A stretch of 7,363 nucleotides of DNA from Phycisphaerae bacterium (GTDB lineage Bacteria > Planctomycetota > Phycisphaerae > Phycisphaerales > UBA1924), in NCBI GenBank assembly GCA_016794945.1, contig JAEUIX010000126.1:1-7363 (forward strand), in the 5' to 3' direction. Both the position numbers and the translations under genes were made by a program. The notes beneath the pieces were generated by a model that was given only the letters and a program-made list of their open reading frames with translations, was not told the DNA's origin and made no database searches. Each line of letters starts with the position of its first letter. The stretch's first letter is position 1. Of the stretch, positions 1-7,363 are shown one piece after another.

Positions 1-9
1 GCGAAGCAG

Positions 10-15
10 AGGAAG
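10..15 (+). promoter_or_regulatory. Ribosome binding site of actB
   Basis: AGGAAG lies eight bases before the ATG at 24 and supports that start. All three forward frames are open across positions 1-23 and none has a stop before position 91. An upstream gene such as actA therefore most likely ends before the window. Nothing else is recognisable in the first 23 bases. Confidence 0.7.
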
Positions 16-23
16 AACGACGC

Positions 24-3000
24 ATGGCGCACGATCAATGCCCGTCGAGCAAGAAGGAAGGTCTGCCGGTGCACGGCGTCCGCGAGGCGCTGAGCGCCGT
101 CGGGACCACAGGCAGCGCCTACTGGCGCGGCCTGGATGACGCGCTGGACACGCCGATCGGGCGCGAGTTCCTGGAGCGCGAGTTCCAGGACGGCGCCTCG
201 GAACTCGAGGGCGAGTCGCGACGCGACTTCCTGAAGTACATGGGCGCGGGCCTGGCCCTGGCGGGCGTCGCGACGATGCCCGGCTGCCGCCGCCCCGACC
301 ACAAGATCCTGCCCTATTCGCGCAACGTGCCCGAGGACGTGGTCCCCGGCAAGAGCCTGTTCTACGCCACGAGCATGCCGCTGCCCGGCGGTGGCGCCGA
401 GGGCCTGCTCATCGAGACCCACGAGGGACGCCCGACCAAGGTCGAGGGCAACCCGCTGCACCCGATCAACCAGGGCAAGAGCAGCGTCTGGTCGCAGGCG
501 AGCGTCCTGGACCTGTACGACCCCGACCGCCTCACCGGCGTGACCCACCTCGAGGGCGGCGCCGACGTCGAGCGCACGTGGGACGACTTCGCGGCCTGGT
601 CGAAGCAGCACTTCGCGGCGTACGACGCGTCCAAGGGCGAGGGCCTGGCCTTCGTGTGCGACTACAAGACCAGCCCCACGCTCTCGGGCATGCGGGCCAA
701 GGTGCTGGCGCGCTGGCCCAAGGCACGCTGGGTCTGGTGGAACGCCATGGAGAACGCCACGGCCCGCGCTGGCCTGGCGGCGGCGTTCGGCCGGCCGGCC
801 GGCGAGCGGCTGATGCTCTACAAGGCAGCCGTCATCGTGTCGCTCGACCGTGATTTCCTGTCCGGCGAGGCCGCGGGCCTGGCGCACGCGTGCCAGTTCG
901 CCGCCACGCGCCGCGCTCTGTCGGTCAAGGACGACATGAGCCGGCTGTACGCGTTCGAGTCGTACTTCTCGCTCACCGGGGCCGCGGCGGACCACCGCTA
1001 CGGCATGTCGCCCTCGGCGGTGGCGGCGTTCGCGGTGGCGCTGGCGAAGTTCGTGCTGGCGAAGAAGGCGGTCCCCGGAACGCAGCCGGTGGCGGCGGCG
1101 ATCGAGGGGCTCAAGGCCGTCGACATCTCCGGCGTGGACGCCAAACTGGTGCAGGCGGTGGGGGAGGACCTGGCGGACGACGCCAACCGCGGCCGCTGCC
1201 TGGTGGTGGCGGGCCCGACGCAGCCGGAGGCCGTGCACGCGCTGTGCGCAGCGCTCAACGGCGCGCTGGGGAGCATCGGCAAGACGGTGGCGTACCACGC
1301 CGACGCCGACGACGGCGGCTCTTCGGTCGATCAGCTCAAGGCCCTGCGCGACGCGCTGGCGGCCGGCTCGATCAAGACGGTCGTTTCGCTGAACGCCAAC
1401 CCGTGCTTCAACGCGCCGGCGGACCTGGGCTTCGCCGAGGCCTTCGTCAAGGCGCCCGAGCGGATCTGCCTGAGCGTCGACCGCAACGAGACCTCCGCAG
1501 CGTCGACCTGGAAGCTCAACGGCACGCACTACCTGGAGCAGTGGGGTGACACCCGCGCCGCCGACGGCACGATCGCGCCGATCCAGCCGATGATCGCGCC
1601 GCTCTACGGCGGGATGAGCGACATCGAGACCCTGGCGATGGTGCTGGGCGCGGCGCGCCCGGGCTACGAACTGGTGCGCGAACAGTGGCGGGCCGACGCG
1701 GGCACGCTCTTCCCGCGCGGCGCCGGCGATTTCGAGAAGCTGTGGCGGCGGGCCCTGCACGACGGCGTGCTGGCCGGCGCTGCAACGGCGGGGACCGAAC
1801 TCTCGGCCGTGGCCCATGACAAGGTCGCGGCGCTGGTGGCGGGCCTCAAGGCGGCGCCGGGCGCGGCCGGCACGCTGGAGGTGGTCTTCCTGCGCGGGCC
1901 GATGGACGACGGCCGCTGGCTGAACAACGCCTGGATCCAGGAATTGCCCGACACCTGCACGCGCATCGTGTGGGACAACGCAGCGCTGATGAGCCCCGCG
2001 ACGGCACGCTCGCTCGGCGTGCACCAGACTTCCGAGACCGACAAGAAGCCGCAGGCCCGGGTTGCGGCCATTTCCCTGGGCGGCCGGAGCGCCACGGTGG
2101 CGTGCTGGGCCGTGCCGGGCATCCCCGACGGGGTGGTGGTGCTCCCGATGGGATGGGGCCGGCGGACGGTCGGACTGGTGGGCGAGTTCACCGGCTTCGA
2201 CGTGTTCCCGCTGCGGGCCAGCGGGGCCATGTGGGCCGCGCCGGGCGCCACCCTGCAGCCGGCGGCGGGCTCGACGATGTGGCACCACATCGTCGCGGCC
2301 CAGCTCCACGGCTCGATGGAGGGGCGCGCGATCGTCCGCGAGATGGACGTGCAGGCCTGGCAGGCGCACGGCGAGGAGCCGTTCGCCAAGGTGAAGGACT
2401 CCTACGGGCGCGAGAAGTCGCTGTCGCTGGCCGAGCAGCTCAAGGGCAGCGAGATGGCCCACATGCCCGCCAACATCAGCATCTACAAGCACCCGTTCCG
2501 CGACCCGGACGTGAAGATCAACCCGGGCAAGAGCCAGCGGGCCAAGCCGGGCGTCGCGGCGTTCGACGTCAAGCCGCAGTGGGGCATGACGATCGACCTG
2601 TCGACCTGCATCGGCTGCAACGTCTGCACCGTGGCCTGCCAGGCGGAGAACAACATCCCCACCATCGGCAAGGCCGAGGTCAACAAGGGCCGGATCATGC
2701 ACTGGATCCGCGTCGATCGGTACTTCAAAGGCCCGGCCGACCGGCGCGACGTCGCCGACGGCATGGTCTACCAGCCGGTCGCGTGCGTCCACTGCGAGAA
2801 CGCCCCGTGCGAGACGGTCTGCCCCGTCAACGCCACCGTCCACGGCATCGAAGGCCACAACTACATGGCGTACAACCGCTGCATCGGCACGCGGTACTGC
2901 GCCAACAACTGCCCGTACAAGGTGCGCCGCTTCAACTTCTTCGACTACGGCGTCACCAAGTTCAAGGGCCCCTACTTCGGACAGGAGACCCTCGAGTCGG

Positions 3001-3593
3001 TCATCCCCGGCGAGAAGAAGGGCTCCCAGAAGATCAATCCCAACCTGATCCCGCCCCGCCTGCGCAAGAAGCTGGACGAGATCAGCAAGATGGGCAAGAA
3101 CCCCAACGTCACGGTGCGCTCGCGCGGCGTGATGGAGAAGTGCACCTACTGCATCCAGCGCACCAACGAGCTGAAGATCGACCTGAAGCTCAAGGCCGGC
3201 GCCGAGGGCAAGGCCTGGCGGCCGGAGGACGGGATCCCCGACGGCGCCGTGCAGACGGCCTGCCAGCAGGCGTGCCCCACGGGCGCGATCGTGTTCGGCG
3301 ACATCCTGGACGCCACGAGCAACGGAGGCAAGGGCTCGATGGTGCACCAGTTGATGAACCACCACCGCTCGTACAAGCTGCTGGGGTACCTGAACACCCA
3401 GCCGCGGACCGTGCACCTGGCGCGGCTGAACAACCCCAACGGGAAGCTGCGCCGGCCGGAGGTGAACCCCTTCGGCGAGCACCACCACCACGATCACGGC
3501 GCGGGCGGGCACGCCTCGTTCGTGGACCCGTCGCGTGCGGGGCGGGGTGACGGGTACGTGATGAGCCTTGGCGTTCTTGGAGAGCGTTCATGA
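24..3593 (+). CDS. actB: ACIII subunit B: fused molybdopterin-oxidoreductase-like and iron-sulfur protein
   Basis: This 1189-residue protein is the iron-sulfur subunit of Alternative Complex III; it carries electrons from quinol oxidised at ActC to the cytochrome c subunits on the periplasmic face. Residues ~30-90 form the extended Tat region of this family: a leader, SRRDFLK at 65-71, a hydrophobic stretch, then a possible lipid-anchor Cys88 (MPGC). Residues ~95-790 are the ActB1 part, a molybdoenzyme fold with no N-terminal Fe-S cysteine motif; in known ACIII this part carries no Mo cofactor. It holds family blocks LPMGWGRR (~707) and HGSMEGR (762-768). Residues ~855-1110 are the ActB2 ferredoxin-like part with cysteines at 862/865/868/872, 921/924/929/933, 953/959/963 and 1040/1043/1080/1084, fitting three [4Fe-4S] and one [3Fe-4S]. 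The tail is His-rich (1153-1163). The start has a good ribosome binding site and gives a full-length N-terminus; the frame stays open to the window edge, so a longer start cannot be strictly excluded. It overlaps actC by four bases. Confidence 0.96.
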   Translation: MAHDQCPSSKKEGLPVHGVREALSAVGTTGSAYWRGLDDALDTPIGREFLEREFQDGASELEGESRRDFLKYMGAGLALAGVATMPGCRRPDHKILPYSRNVPEDVVPGKSLFYATSMPLPGGGAEGLLIETHEGRPTKVEGNPLHPINQGKSSVWSQASVLDLYDPDRLTGVTHLEGGADVERTWDDFAAWSKQHFAAYDASKGEGLAFVCDYKTSPTLSGMRAKVLARWPKARWVWWNAMENATARAGLAAAFGRPAGERLMLYKAAVIVSLDRDFLSGEAAGLAHACQFAATRRALSVKDDMSRLYAFESYFSLTGAAADHRYGMSPSAVAAFAVALAKFVLAKKAVPGTQPVAAAIEGLKAVDISGVDAKLVQAVGEDLADDANRGRCLVVAGPTQPEAVHALCAALNGALGSIGKTVAYHADADDGGSSVDQLKALRDALAAGSIKTVVSLNANPCFNAPADLGFAEAFVKAPERICLSVDRNETSAASTWKLNGTHYLEQWGDTRAADGTIAPIQPMIAPLYGGMSDIETLAMVLGAARPGYELVREQWRADAGTLFPRGAGDFEKLWRRALHDGVLAGAATAGTELSAVAHDKVAALVAGLKAAPGAAGTLEVVFLRGPMDDGRWLNNAWIQELPDTCTRIVWDNAALMSPATARSLGVHQTSETDKKPQARVAAISLGGRSATVACWAVPGIPDGVVVLPMGWGRRTVGLVGEFTGFDVFPLRASGAMWAAPGATLQPAAGSTMWHHIVAAQLHGSMEGRAIVREMDVQAWQAHGEEPFAKVKDSYGREKSLSLAEQLKGSEMAHMPANISIYKHPFRDPDVKINPGKSQRAKPGVAAFDVKPQWGMTIDLSTCIGCNVCTVACQAENNIPTIGKAEVNKGRIMHWIRVDRYFKGPADRRDVADGMVYQPVACVHCENAPCETVCPVNATVHGIEGHNYMAYNRCIGTRYCANNCPYKVRRFNFFDYGVTKFKGPYFGQETLESVIPGEKKGSQKINPNLIPPRLRKKLDEISKMGKNPNVTVRSRGVMEKCTYCIQRTNELKIDLKLKAGAEGKAWRPEDGIPDGAVQTACQQACPTGAIVFGDILDATSNGGKGSMVHQLMNHHRSYKLLGYLNTQPRTVHLARLNNPNGKLRRPEVNPFGEHHHHDHGAGGHASFVDPSRAGRGDGYVMSLGVLGERS
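3579..3584 (+). promoter_or_regulatory. Ribosome binding site of actC inside the end of actB
   Basis: GGAGAG ends five bases before the ATG at 3590. It sits within the last codons of actB, and the start overlaps the actB stop as ATGA. This arrangement is typical of coupled translation and supports the chosen start. Confidence 0.75.
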
Positions 3594-5236
3594 CGACGTT
3601 CAACCCCGATGAAGCGACGGCGCGCCGACTGGCGGGGCTCAGCCCGACGCCGGACGGGCCGCGCGCATGGGACCCGGTGACGGGCGACGGATCGCTGGTG
3701 GAGGACCCGGCGACGCGCGCGCCGCTGGTGCTGGGCGACCGGTCGTTCAACTGGGTCACCGAGACCGTGTGCGGCTACGCCGAGAAGGGCCCGGGCCGCT
3801 GGTGGATGCCCACGTTCCTGGTCTCGGCGCACGTCGCCGGGCTCATGCCCCTGATGATCCTGTACCTCGTCATCACCGGCGTGGGCGTCTGGGGCCTCAA
3901 CAACGTCGTCGACTGGGCCTGGGACATCACCAACTTCGTCTTCTGGATCGGCATCGGCCACGCCGGAACGCTCATCAGCGCCATCCTCTGCCTGTTCAAG
4001 CAGAAGTGGCGCACCAGCATCAACCGCGCCGCCGAGGCGATGACGATCTTCGCCGTCATCTGCGCCGCTACGGTCCCCGGCATCCACGTCGGGCGCGTCT
4101 GGATGGCCTGGATGCTTTTCCCCATCCCCAACGCCAACCAGATCTGGCCCAACTTCAAGAGCCCCCTGCTGTGGGACGTCTTCGCGGTCAGCACCTACGG
4201 CACCGTGTCGCTGCTGTTCTGGTACATGGGCATGATCCCCGACTTCGCCACCCTGCGCGACCGCGCGGCCAAGCGGCTGCTCCGCAGCAACGGCGACGGC
4301 CCGCGCCTGGCGGTGCTCGGATGGAACACCGACAAGGTGCGGGCGTACGCCTACGGCTTCCTGGCCCTGGGCTGGCGGTTCAGCACCCGCCACTGGCAGA
4401 ACTACGAGAAGGCCTACCTGATGCTGGCCGGCGTGAGCACGCCCCTGGTGCTCAGCGTGCACTCGATCGTGTCGTTCGACTTCGCCACCAGCGTGCTGCC
4501 GGGCTGGCACACGACGATCTTCCCGCCGTACTTCGTCGCCGGCGCCATCTTCGGCGGCTTCGCGATGGTGCTGCTGCTGATGATCCCGTCGCGCGAGCTG
4601 TTCCCCGGGATGAAGGACCTGGTGACCATGCGCCACCTGGAGAACATGGCCAAGATCATCCTGGTCACCGGCTACATGGTCGGCTTCGCCTACGCCATGG
4701 AGTTCTTCATCGCCTGGTACTCCGCCAACGCCTACGAGGCCGACGTCTTCCTGTACAACCGCGTCATGCCCCCGTGGCTCGCCGGGCCCGACGGGCGCTA
4801 CGCGCCCTACTGGTGGGCCTACTGGGCCATGATCTTCTGCAACGTCGTCTCGCCGCAGATCTTCTGGATCAAGGCCTGCCGCCAGAGCGTCAAGTGGATC
4901 TTCCTGGTCGCGTTCCTGGTGACCATCGGCATGTGGTTCGAGCGCTTCGTCATCATCGTGACGTCGCTGCACCGGGCCTTCCTGCCGGGGTCTTGGGGCA
5001 TGTTCTTCCCGACGATCGTCGACATCCTCACGTTCGTCGGCTCCTGCGGCACGTTCCTGACGCTCTACCTGCTGTTCCTGCGGTTCTTGCCGCAGTTCGC
5101 GATGAGCGAGATCAAGAACGTCATGCCCCAGGCGGACCCCCACGGGTACGACGTCGGCGGGCACGGGCACGGGCACAGCGGGGGCACGGCGGCCGGCGCA
5201 CACCACGCGCCCGACGCCCCGAAGGGAGGCATCTGA
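3590..5236 (+). CDS. actC: ACIII subunit C: NrfD/PsrC-like ten-helix quinol-binding membrane protein
   Basis: This 548-residue integral membrane protein of the NrfD/PsrC family is the expected site of quinol oxidation in Alternative Complex III, next to the Fe-S part of ActB. Hydrophobic segments fall near residues 75-99, 113-136, 149-175, 191-213, 273-296, 311-332, 352-376, 407-427, 434-454 and 475-500, giving ten membrane helices. Family blocks are clear: [18 protein letters not shown] (113-130), then [17 protein letters not shown] (139-155) and IHVGR (165-169). His124 and His166 are candidates for the quinol or proton path; that role is inferred from conservation in the family. The roughly 70-residue N-terminal leader before helix 1 is soluble and normal for ActC. 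The C-terminus after ~505 is soluble and rich in His and Gly (His518, 525, 527, 529, 538, 539). The start overlaps the actB stop as ATGA and has GGAGAG five bases upstream, implying translational coupling. Confidence 0.97.
   Translation: MTTFNPDEATARRLAGLSPTPDGPRAWDPVTGDGSLVEDPATRAPLVLGDRSFNWVTETVCGYAEKGPGRWWMPTFLVSAHVAGLMPLMILYLVITGVGVWGLNNVVDWAWDITNFVFWIGIGHAGTLISAILCLFKQKWRTSINRAAEAMTIFAVICAATVPGIHVGRVWMAWMLFPIPNANQIWPNFKSPLLWDVFAVSTYGTVSLLFWYMGMIPDFATLRDRAAKRLLRSNGDGPRLAVLGWNTDKVRAYAYGFLALGWRFSTRHWQNYEKAYLMLAGVSTPLVLSVHSIVSFDFATSVLPGWHTTIFPPYFVAGAIFGGFAMVLLLMIPSRELFPGMKDLVTMRHLENMAKIILVTGYMVGFAYAMEFFIAWYSANAYEADVFLYNRVMPPWLAGPDGRYAPYWWAYWAMIFCNVVSPQIFWIKACRQSVKWIFLVAFLVTIGMWFERFVIIVTSLHRAFLPGSWGMFFPTIVDILTFVGSCGTFLTLYLLFLRFLPQFAMSEIKNVMPQADPHGYDVGGHGHGHSGGTAAGAHHAPDAPKGGI
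5224..5229 (+). promoter_or_regulatory. Ribosome binding site of actD inside the end of actC
   Basis: GGGAGG in the last codons of actC lies ten bases before the ATG at 5240, with the actC stop (5234-5236) in between. It is a strong Shine-Dalgarno at a slightly long but workable spacing and supports coupled expression of actC and actD. Confidence 0.7.
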
Positions 5237-5239
5237 GCC

Positions 5240-5839
5240 ATGGCGGCAGCAACGCGTGAATACCGCACCGAGCGCGGCGCCAAGGTCTACGGCGTCCTGG
5301 CCGAGTTCCCCAACCCCGGCGTGGTCAGCCACGCCGCCGAGCGGGTGCGCGACGCCGGGTACAGCCGGTGGGACGTCTACAGCCCCTTCCCCATCCACGG
5401 CATCGACGACGCCATGGGCCTGCCCGCGTCGAAGCTCCCGCTGGTCGTGGCCTTCGTCGGCCTCACCGGCGCGTGCCTGGGGTTCATCTTCCAGTACTGG
5501 GTGTCCACCGAGGGGTACGCCACCGTCGTGCAGGGCAAGCCCGCCGGCGCCTGGCAGGCCTTCATCCCTGTCACGTTCGAGATCGGCGTGCTGTTCACCG
5601 CCTTCACGGCCCTCCTGGGCATGCTGGCGTTCAACGGCCTGCCGCGCTGGCACCACCCGCTGATGACCCGCGAGCGGTTCCTGGGCGTCGGCGACGACAA
5701 GTTCTTCATCGCCATCGAGGCCGACGACCCGCGCTTCGACCCCGAGCCGACCCGGGCCCTGCTCGTCGCCGCGGGCGCCACGAGCGTGGAACTGGTGGAA
5801 GAGGAATTGCCCCCGGCCACCGCGCCGGCGGCTCACTGA
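5240..5839 (+). CDS. actD: ACIII subunit D: DUF3341 membrane protein
   Basis: This 199-residue protein is the ActD subunit (DUF3341), a small membrane component of Alternative Complex III with no cofactor and no established catalytic role; it packs against the NrfD-like subunits in known complexes. Residues ~15-60 form a soluble domain carrying the family phrases VYGVLAEFPNP (16-26) and WDVYSPFPIHGIDDAMGL (44-61). Two membrane helices follow at about 66-88 and 107-131, with a short loop between, then the block FNGLPRWHHPL (131-141). A soluble C-terminal domain at ~142-199 (RERFLGVGDDKFFIAIE) ends in an Ala/Pro-rich tail. The start lies three bases after the actC stop and is backed by GGGAGG ten bases upstream, within the end of actC. 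The length is normal for the family and nothing appears broken. Confidence 0.95.
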   Translation: MAAATREYRTERGAKVYGVLAEFPNPGVVSHAAERVRDAGYSRWDVYSPFPIHGIDDAMGLPASKLPLVVAFVGLTGACLGFIFQYWVSTEGYATVVQGKPAGAWQAFIPVTFEIGVLFTAFTALLGMLAFNGLPRWHHPLMTRERFLGVGDDKFFIAIEADDPRFDPEPTRALLVAAGATSVELVEEELPPATAPAAH

Positions 5840-5859
5840 ACGACCCAACGCACCCAGGA

Positions 5860-5874
5860 CGGCCGCAGCGGCCG
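5860..5874. other. Short GC hairpin in the actD-actE gap
   Basis: CGGCCG is repeated on both sides of a CAG spacer. Because CGGCCG is its own reverse complement, the two copies can pair as a six-base, all-GC stem with a three-base loop. It lies in the only real intergenic gap of the operon (5840-5886), 12 bases before the actE ATG. No T-run follows, so it does not look like an intrinsic terminator. It could affect actE translation or mRNA stability, or be chance in GC-rich DNA. Confidence 0.4.
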
Positions 5875-5886
5875 GACGGACGACTC

Positions 5887-6633
5887 ATGACCCACCACAC
5901 GCAACAGATCGCGACCATCGGGCTGCTGGGGCTGTGCGCCCTGGCGGGGCTGGCGTCGGGCTGCCGGGGCGACCGCTCCGACAAGCCCCCGCGCCAGTTC
6001 TTCCCCGACATGGACGACTCGCCCAAGTGGAAGCCGCAGACCCGCACCGACTTCTACACCGACCACCGCTCCATGCGCCCGACCGTCCAGGGCACCGTCC
6101 CCTTCGGCCGCTCGGCCAGCCCGGATGAACCCGGCCGGTCCGACGCGCTTCTGGACGATGTGCCCTTCTTCACCGGCAAGGCCTCCGACGCCAAGGACGC
6201 CCCCGCCGTCGCCATGATCCCGGCCCGGGTGAAGGTCACGGCCGACCTGCTCAAGCGCGGCGAGGAGCGGTTCAACATCTACTGCTCGGCCTGCCACGGC
6301 TACGACGGCAAGGGCGGCGGCACCGTCGGCGTCATGTACTCCGTGCCGCCGGCCAACCTCATGGACCCGAAGTTCTCCGACCGCGCGACCCTCAACGGCG
6401 CCGACGGGCACATCTTCGACGTCATCATGAACGGCTGGAACAACAACATGCCGGGCTACCGGCACTCGATCCGCCCCATGGACGCGTGGGCCATCGTCGC
6501 GCACATGCGGGCGCTGCAGAAGAAGGAAGCGGGCACCATCGACCAGGTCCCCGAGGCCGAGCGGGCCAGGCTCATGCAGAGCAAGCCCGCCGCCGCCCCG
6601 GCACCGGCCGCCAAGACGGAGGGCGCCAAGTGA
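5887..6633 (+). CDS. actE: ACIII subunit E: monohaem cytochrome c lipoprotein
   Basis: This 248-residue protein is the monohaem cytochrome c of Alternative Complex III, which accepts electrons from the complex and passes them on at the periplasmic face. A signal peptide (hydrophobic 8-24) ends in LASGC with Cys26 as the likely lipidated residue, so the mature protein is probably a membrane-anchored lipoprotein. The single c-type haem site is CSACH at 133-137 (Cys133, Cys136, proximal His137). The likely distal ligand is Met188 in NNNMPGY. The block RPTVQGTVPFGR (64-75) before the haem domain matches the usual ActE 'GTV' segment. The end is Ala/Pro/Lys-rich and probably disordered. The frame is open far upstream, back into actD, but this ATG is the first that gives a proper signal peptide, and no other in-frame start lies in the gap after actD. 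No good Shine-Dalgarno is seen. The stop overlaps the GTG start of actF. Confidence 0.94.
   Translation: MTHHTQQIATIGLLGLCALAGLASGCRGDRSDKPPRQFFPDMDDSPKWKPQTRTDFYTDHRSMRPTVQGTVPFGRSASPDEPGRSDALLDDVPFFTGKASDAKDAPAVAMIPARVKVTADLLKRGEERFNIYCSACHGYDGKGGGTVGVMYSVPPANLMDPKFSDRATLNGADGHIFDVIMNGWNNNMPGYRHSIRPMDAWAIVAHMRALQKKEAGTIDQVPEAERARLMQSKPAAAPAPAAKTEGAK
6618..6623 (+). promoter_or_regulatory. Ribosome binding site that favours the GTG start of actF
   Basis: GGAGGG lies in the last codons of actE. It is six bases before GTG at 6630 but 21 bases before ATG at 6645, so spacing favours the GTG, which overlaps the actE stop as GTGA. Confidence 0.7.
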
Positions 6634-7363
6634 GCCAGATCACCATGGGACACGGCGCGGGACACGGGGCGCCCGGCGCCGCCGCGCACGGGCACGGCGG
6701 CGGGTCGGCCACCGACCGCGCGAACGTCACGATGCCCGACGGCTGGGGCAAGGGACTCGGCGGCGTGCTGCTGCTGGTCGGCGCGGTCTGCCTGGCCGGC
6801 ACGGCGGCGTACCCGTTCCTGGATTCGTCGGACTACGCCGGCAAGCACGCCCTTGCGGCCTACCTGGTCGGCTTCACCGTCGCGCTGGGGCTGATCCTCG
6901 GCACGCTCGGCATCGTCATGATGTGGCACCTGGTCAAGGCCGGCTGGTCGGTCACGCTCCGCCGGCAGGCCGAGAACGTCGCGTCGATGGTGCCGCTGGC
7001 GATCGTGCTGGTCGCGCCCGTCGTCGCCTTCGCCCCCAAGCTGTACAAGTGGATGAACCCCGAGCTGGTCAAGACCGACGAGGTCCTGGCGCACAAGGTC
7101 GGGTACCTCAACCCCACGTTCTTCTACGTGCGCCTGGCCGTCTACTTCGTGCTCTGGGCCGTCCTCTCGAGCCGGCTCGTCGGCCTCAGCCGCCGACAGG
7201 ACGAGACCGGCGACAAGTGGCTCAGCAACAAGATGTCCTTCACCAGCGCCTGGGGCCTCCTGCTGTTCGCCCTCAGCGTCGCCTTCGCCGGTTTCGACCT
7301 GCTCATGAGCCTCGACTTCCACTGGTTCAGCACCATGTGGGGCGTCTACTTCTTCGCCGGCAA
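6630..7363 (+). CDS. actF: ACIII subunit F: NrfD-like membrane protein (3' end cut by window)
   Basis: This frame runs off the window end, giving 244 codons plus two bases with no stop. It is the N-terminal part of ActF, the second NrfD-like subunit of Alternative Complex III, usually 400 or more residues. ActF pairs with ActC and is a candidate for proton translocation; it does not contact the Fe-S clusters directly. Hydrophobic segments appear near residues 43-62, 74-98, 118-138, 164-186 and 204-227, with a further one starting at ~235. Family blocks include SVTLRRQAEN (107-116), the AFAPKLYKWMNPE region (133-145) and LDFHWFSTMWGVYFFAG (228-244). Residues 7-25 before helix 1 are Gly/His/Ala-rich (His8, 12, 20, 22). 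Two starts are possible. GTG at 6630 overlaps the actE stop as GTGA and sits six bases after GGAGGG; ATG at 6645 is 21 bases from that site. I prefer the GTG. Confidence 0.93.
   Translation, partial: MSQITMGHGAGHGAPGAAAHGHGGGSATDRANVTMPDGWGKGLGGVLLLVGAVCLAGTAAYPFLDSSDYAGKHALAAYLVGFTVALGLILGTLGIVMMWHLVKAGWSVTLRRQAENVASMVPLAIVLVAPVVAFAPKLYKWMNPELVKTDEVLAHKVGYLNPTFFYVRLAVYFVLWAVLSSRLVGLSRRQDETGDKWLSNKMSFTSAWGLLLFALSVAFAGFDLLMSLDFHWFSTMWGVYFFAG

Noticed and set aside
95..2400. ActB1 as an active molybdenum enzyme
   Set aside because: It has the fold but no N-terminal Fe-S cysteine motif, and the fusion with ActB2 and operon context place it in the ACIII family, whose B1 domain is cofactor-free.
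1970..3550. A 526-codon + strand frame inside actB
   Set aside because: Arg/Gly/Gln/Pro-rich low-complexity product in another phase of a gene with clear Fe-S motifs; a shadow of GC-rich codon use.
3667..5259. A 530-codon + strand frame inside actC
   Set aside because: Arg/His/Leu-rich shadow of actC with no domain; the actC frame has ten membrane helices and family motifs.
3494..5848. A 784-codon open frame on the minus strand opposite actC and actD
   Set aside because: Its product is dominated by Arg, His, Glu, Gly, Asp and Val with no recognisable domain. It lies exactly antisense to well-conserved actC/actD and is explained by GC-rich third positions suppressing stops.
5368..5886. Upstream extension of the actE frame into actD
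   Set aside because: The extension is an Arg/Pro-rich shadow of actD. The signal peptide and lipobox begin only after ATG 5887.
5840..5886. Intrinsic terminator after actD
   Set aside because: The hairpin has no following T-run, and actE is an obligate partner downstream in the same operon.
6456..7322. A 288-codon minus-strand frame opposite actF
   Set aside because: Highly charged low-complexity product antisense to actF, which shows clear NrfD-like helices and motifs.

Overview
This window holds most of an operon for Alternative Complex III (ACIII). ACIII is a quinol:electron-acceptor oxidoreductase that replaces the cytochrome bc1 complex in many bacteria. The genes lie head to tail on the + strand in the canonical order actB-actC-actD-actE-actF. 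The window opens 23 bases before actB, so the multihaem cytochrome actA, if it is next door, lies outside. It ends inside actF, so any downstream cytochrome c oxidase genes are not visible.

The DNA is very GC-rich (about 70% by eye) with strong G/C preference at third codon positions. This is why long spurious open frames appear in other phases and on the opposite strand. The extended Tat-type N-terminus of ActB, the single-chain ActB1-ActB2 fusion and the wording of ActD resemble ACIII operons of Planctomycetota (possibly Phycisphaerae) and neighbouring PVC phyla. That assignment is an impression from family resemblance, not from a marker gene.

Layout: actB (24-3593) encodes the periplasmic molybdopterin-oxidoreductase-like/iron-sulfur subunit. 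It overlaps actC (3590-5236), a ten-helix NrfD/PsrC-like quinol-binding membrane subunit, by an ATGA. actD (5240-5839, DUF3341, two membrane helices) follows after 3 bases. A 46-49 base gap with a small GC hairpin precedes actE (5887-6633), a lipoprotein-like monohaem cytochrome c. actE overlaps actF (6630 to window end), the second NrfD-like subunit, by a GTGA if the GTG start is used, as the ribosome binding site suggests. No promoter, terminator, RNA gene, mobile element or CRISPR array was recognised, and no stretch over 300 bases lacks a gene.

Expected working (known for the family): quinol is oxidised at ActC. Electrons pass through the Fe-S clusters of ActB to the haems of ActA/ActE and on to a terminal oxidase. 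ActC and ActF are candidate proton-handling subunits, and ActD is a small structural membrane subunit. The system is known. The less ordinary points are histidine-rich tails on three subunits, an apparent 50-residue loop in the Fe-S domain of ActB, and the hairpin with a poor ribosome binding site before actE.
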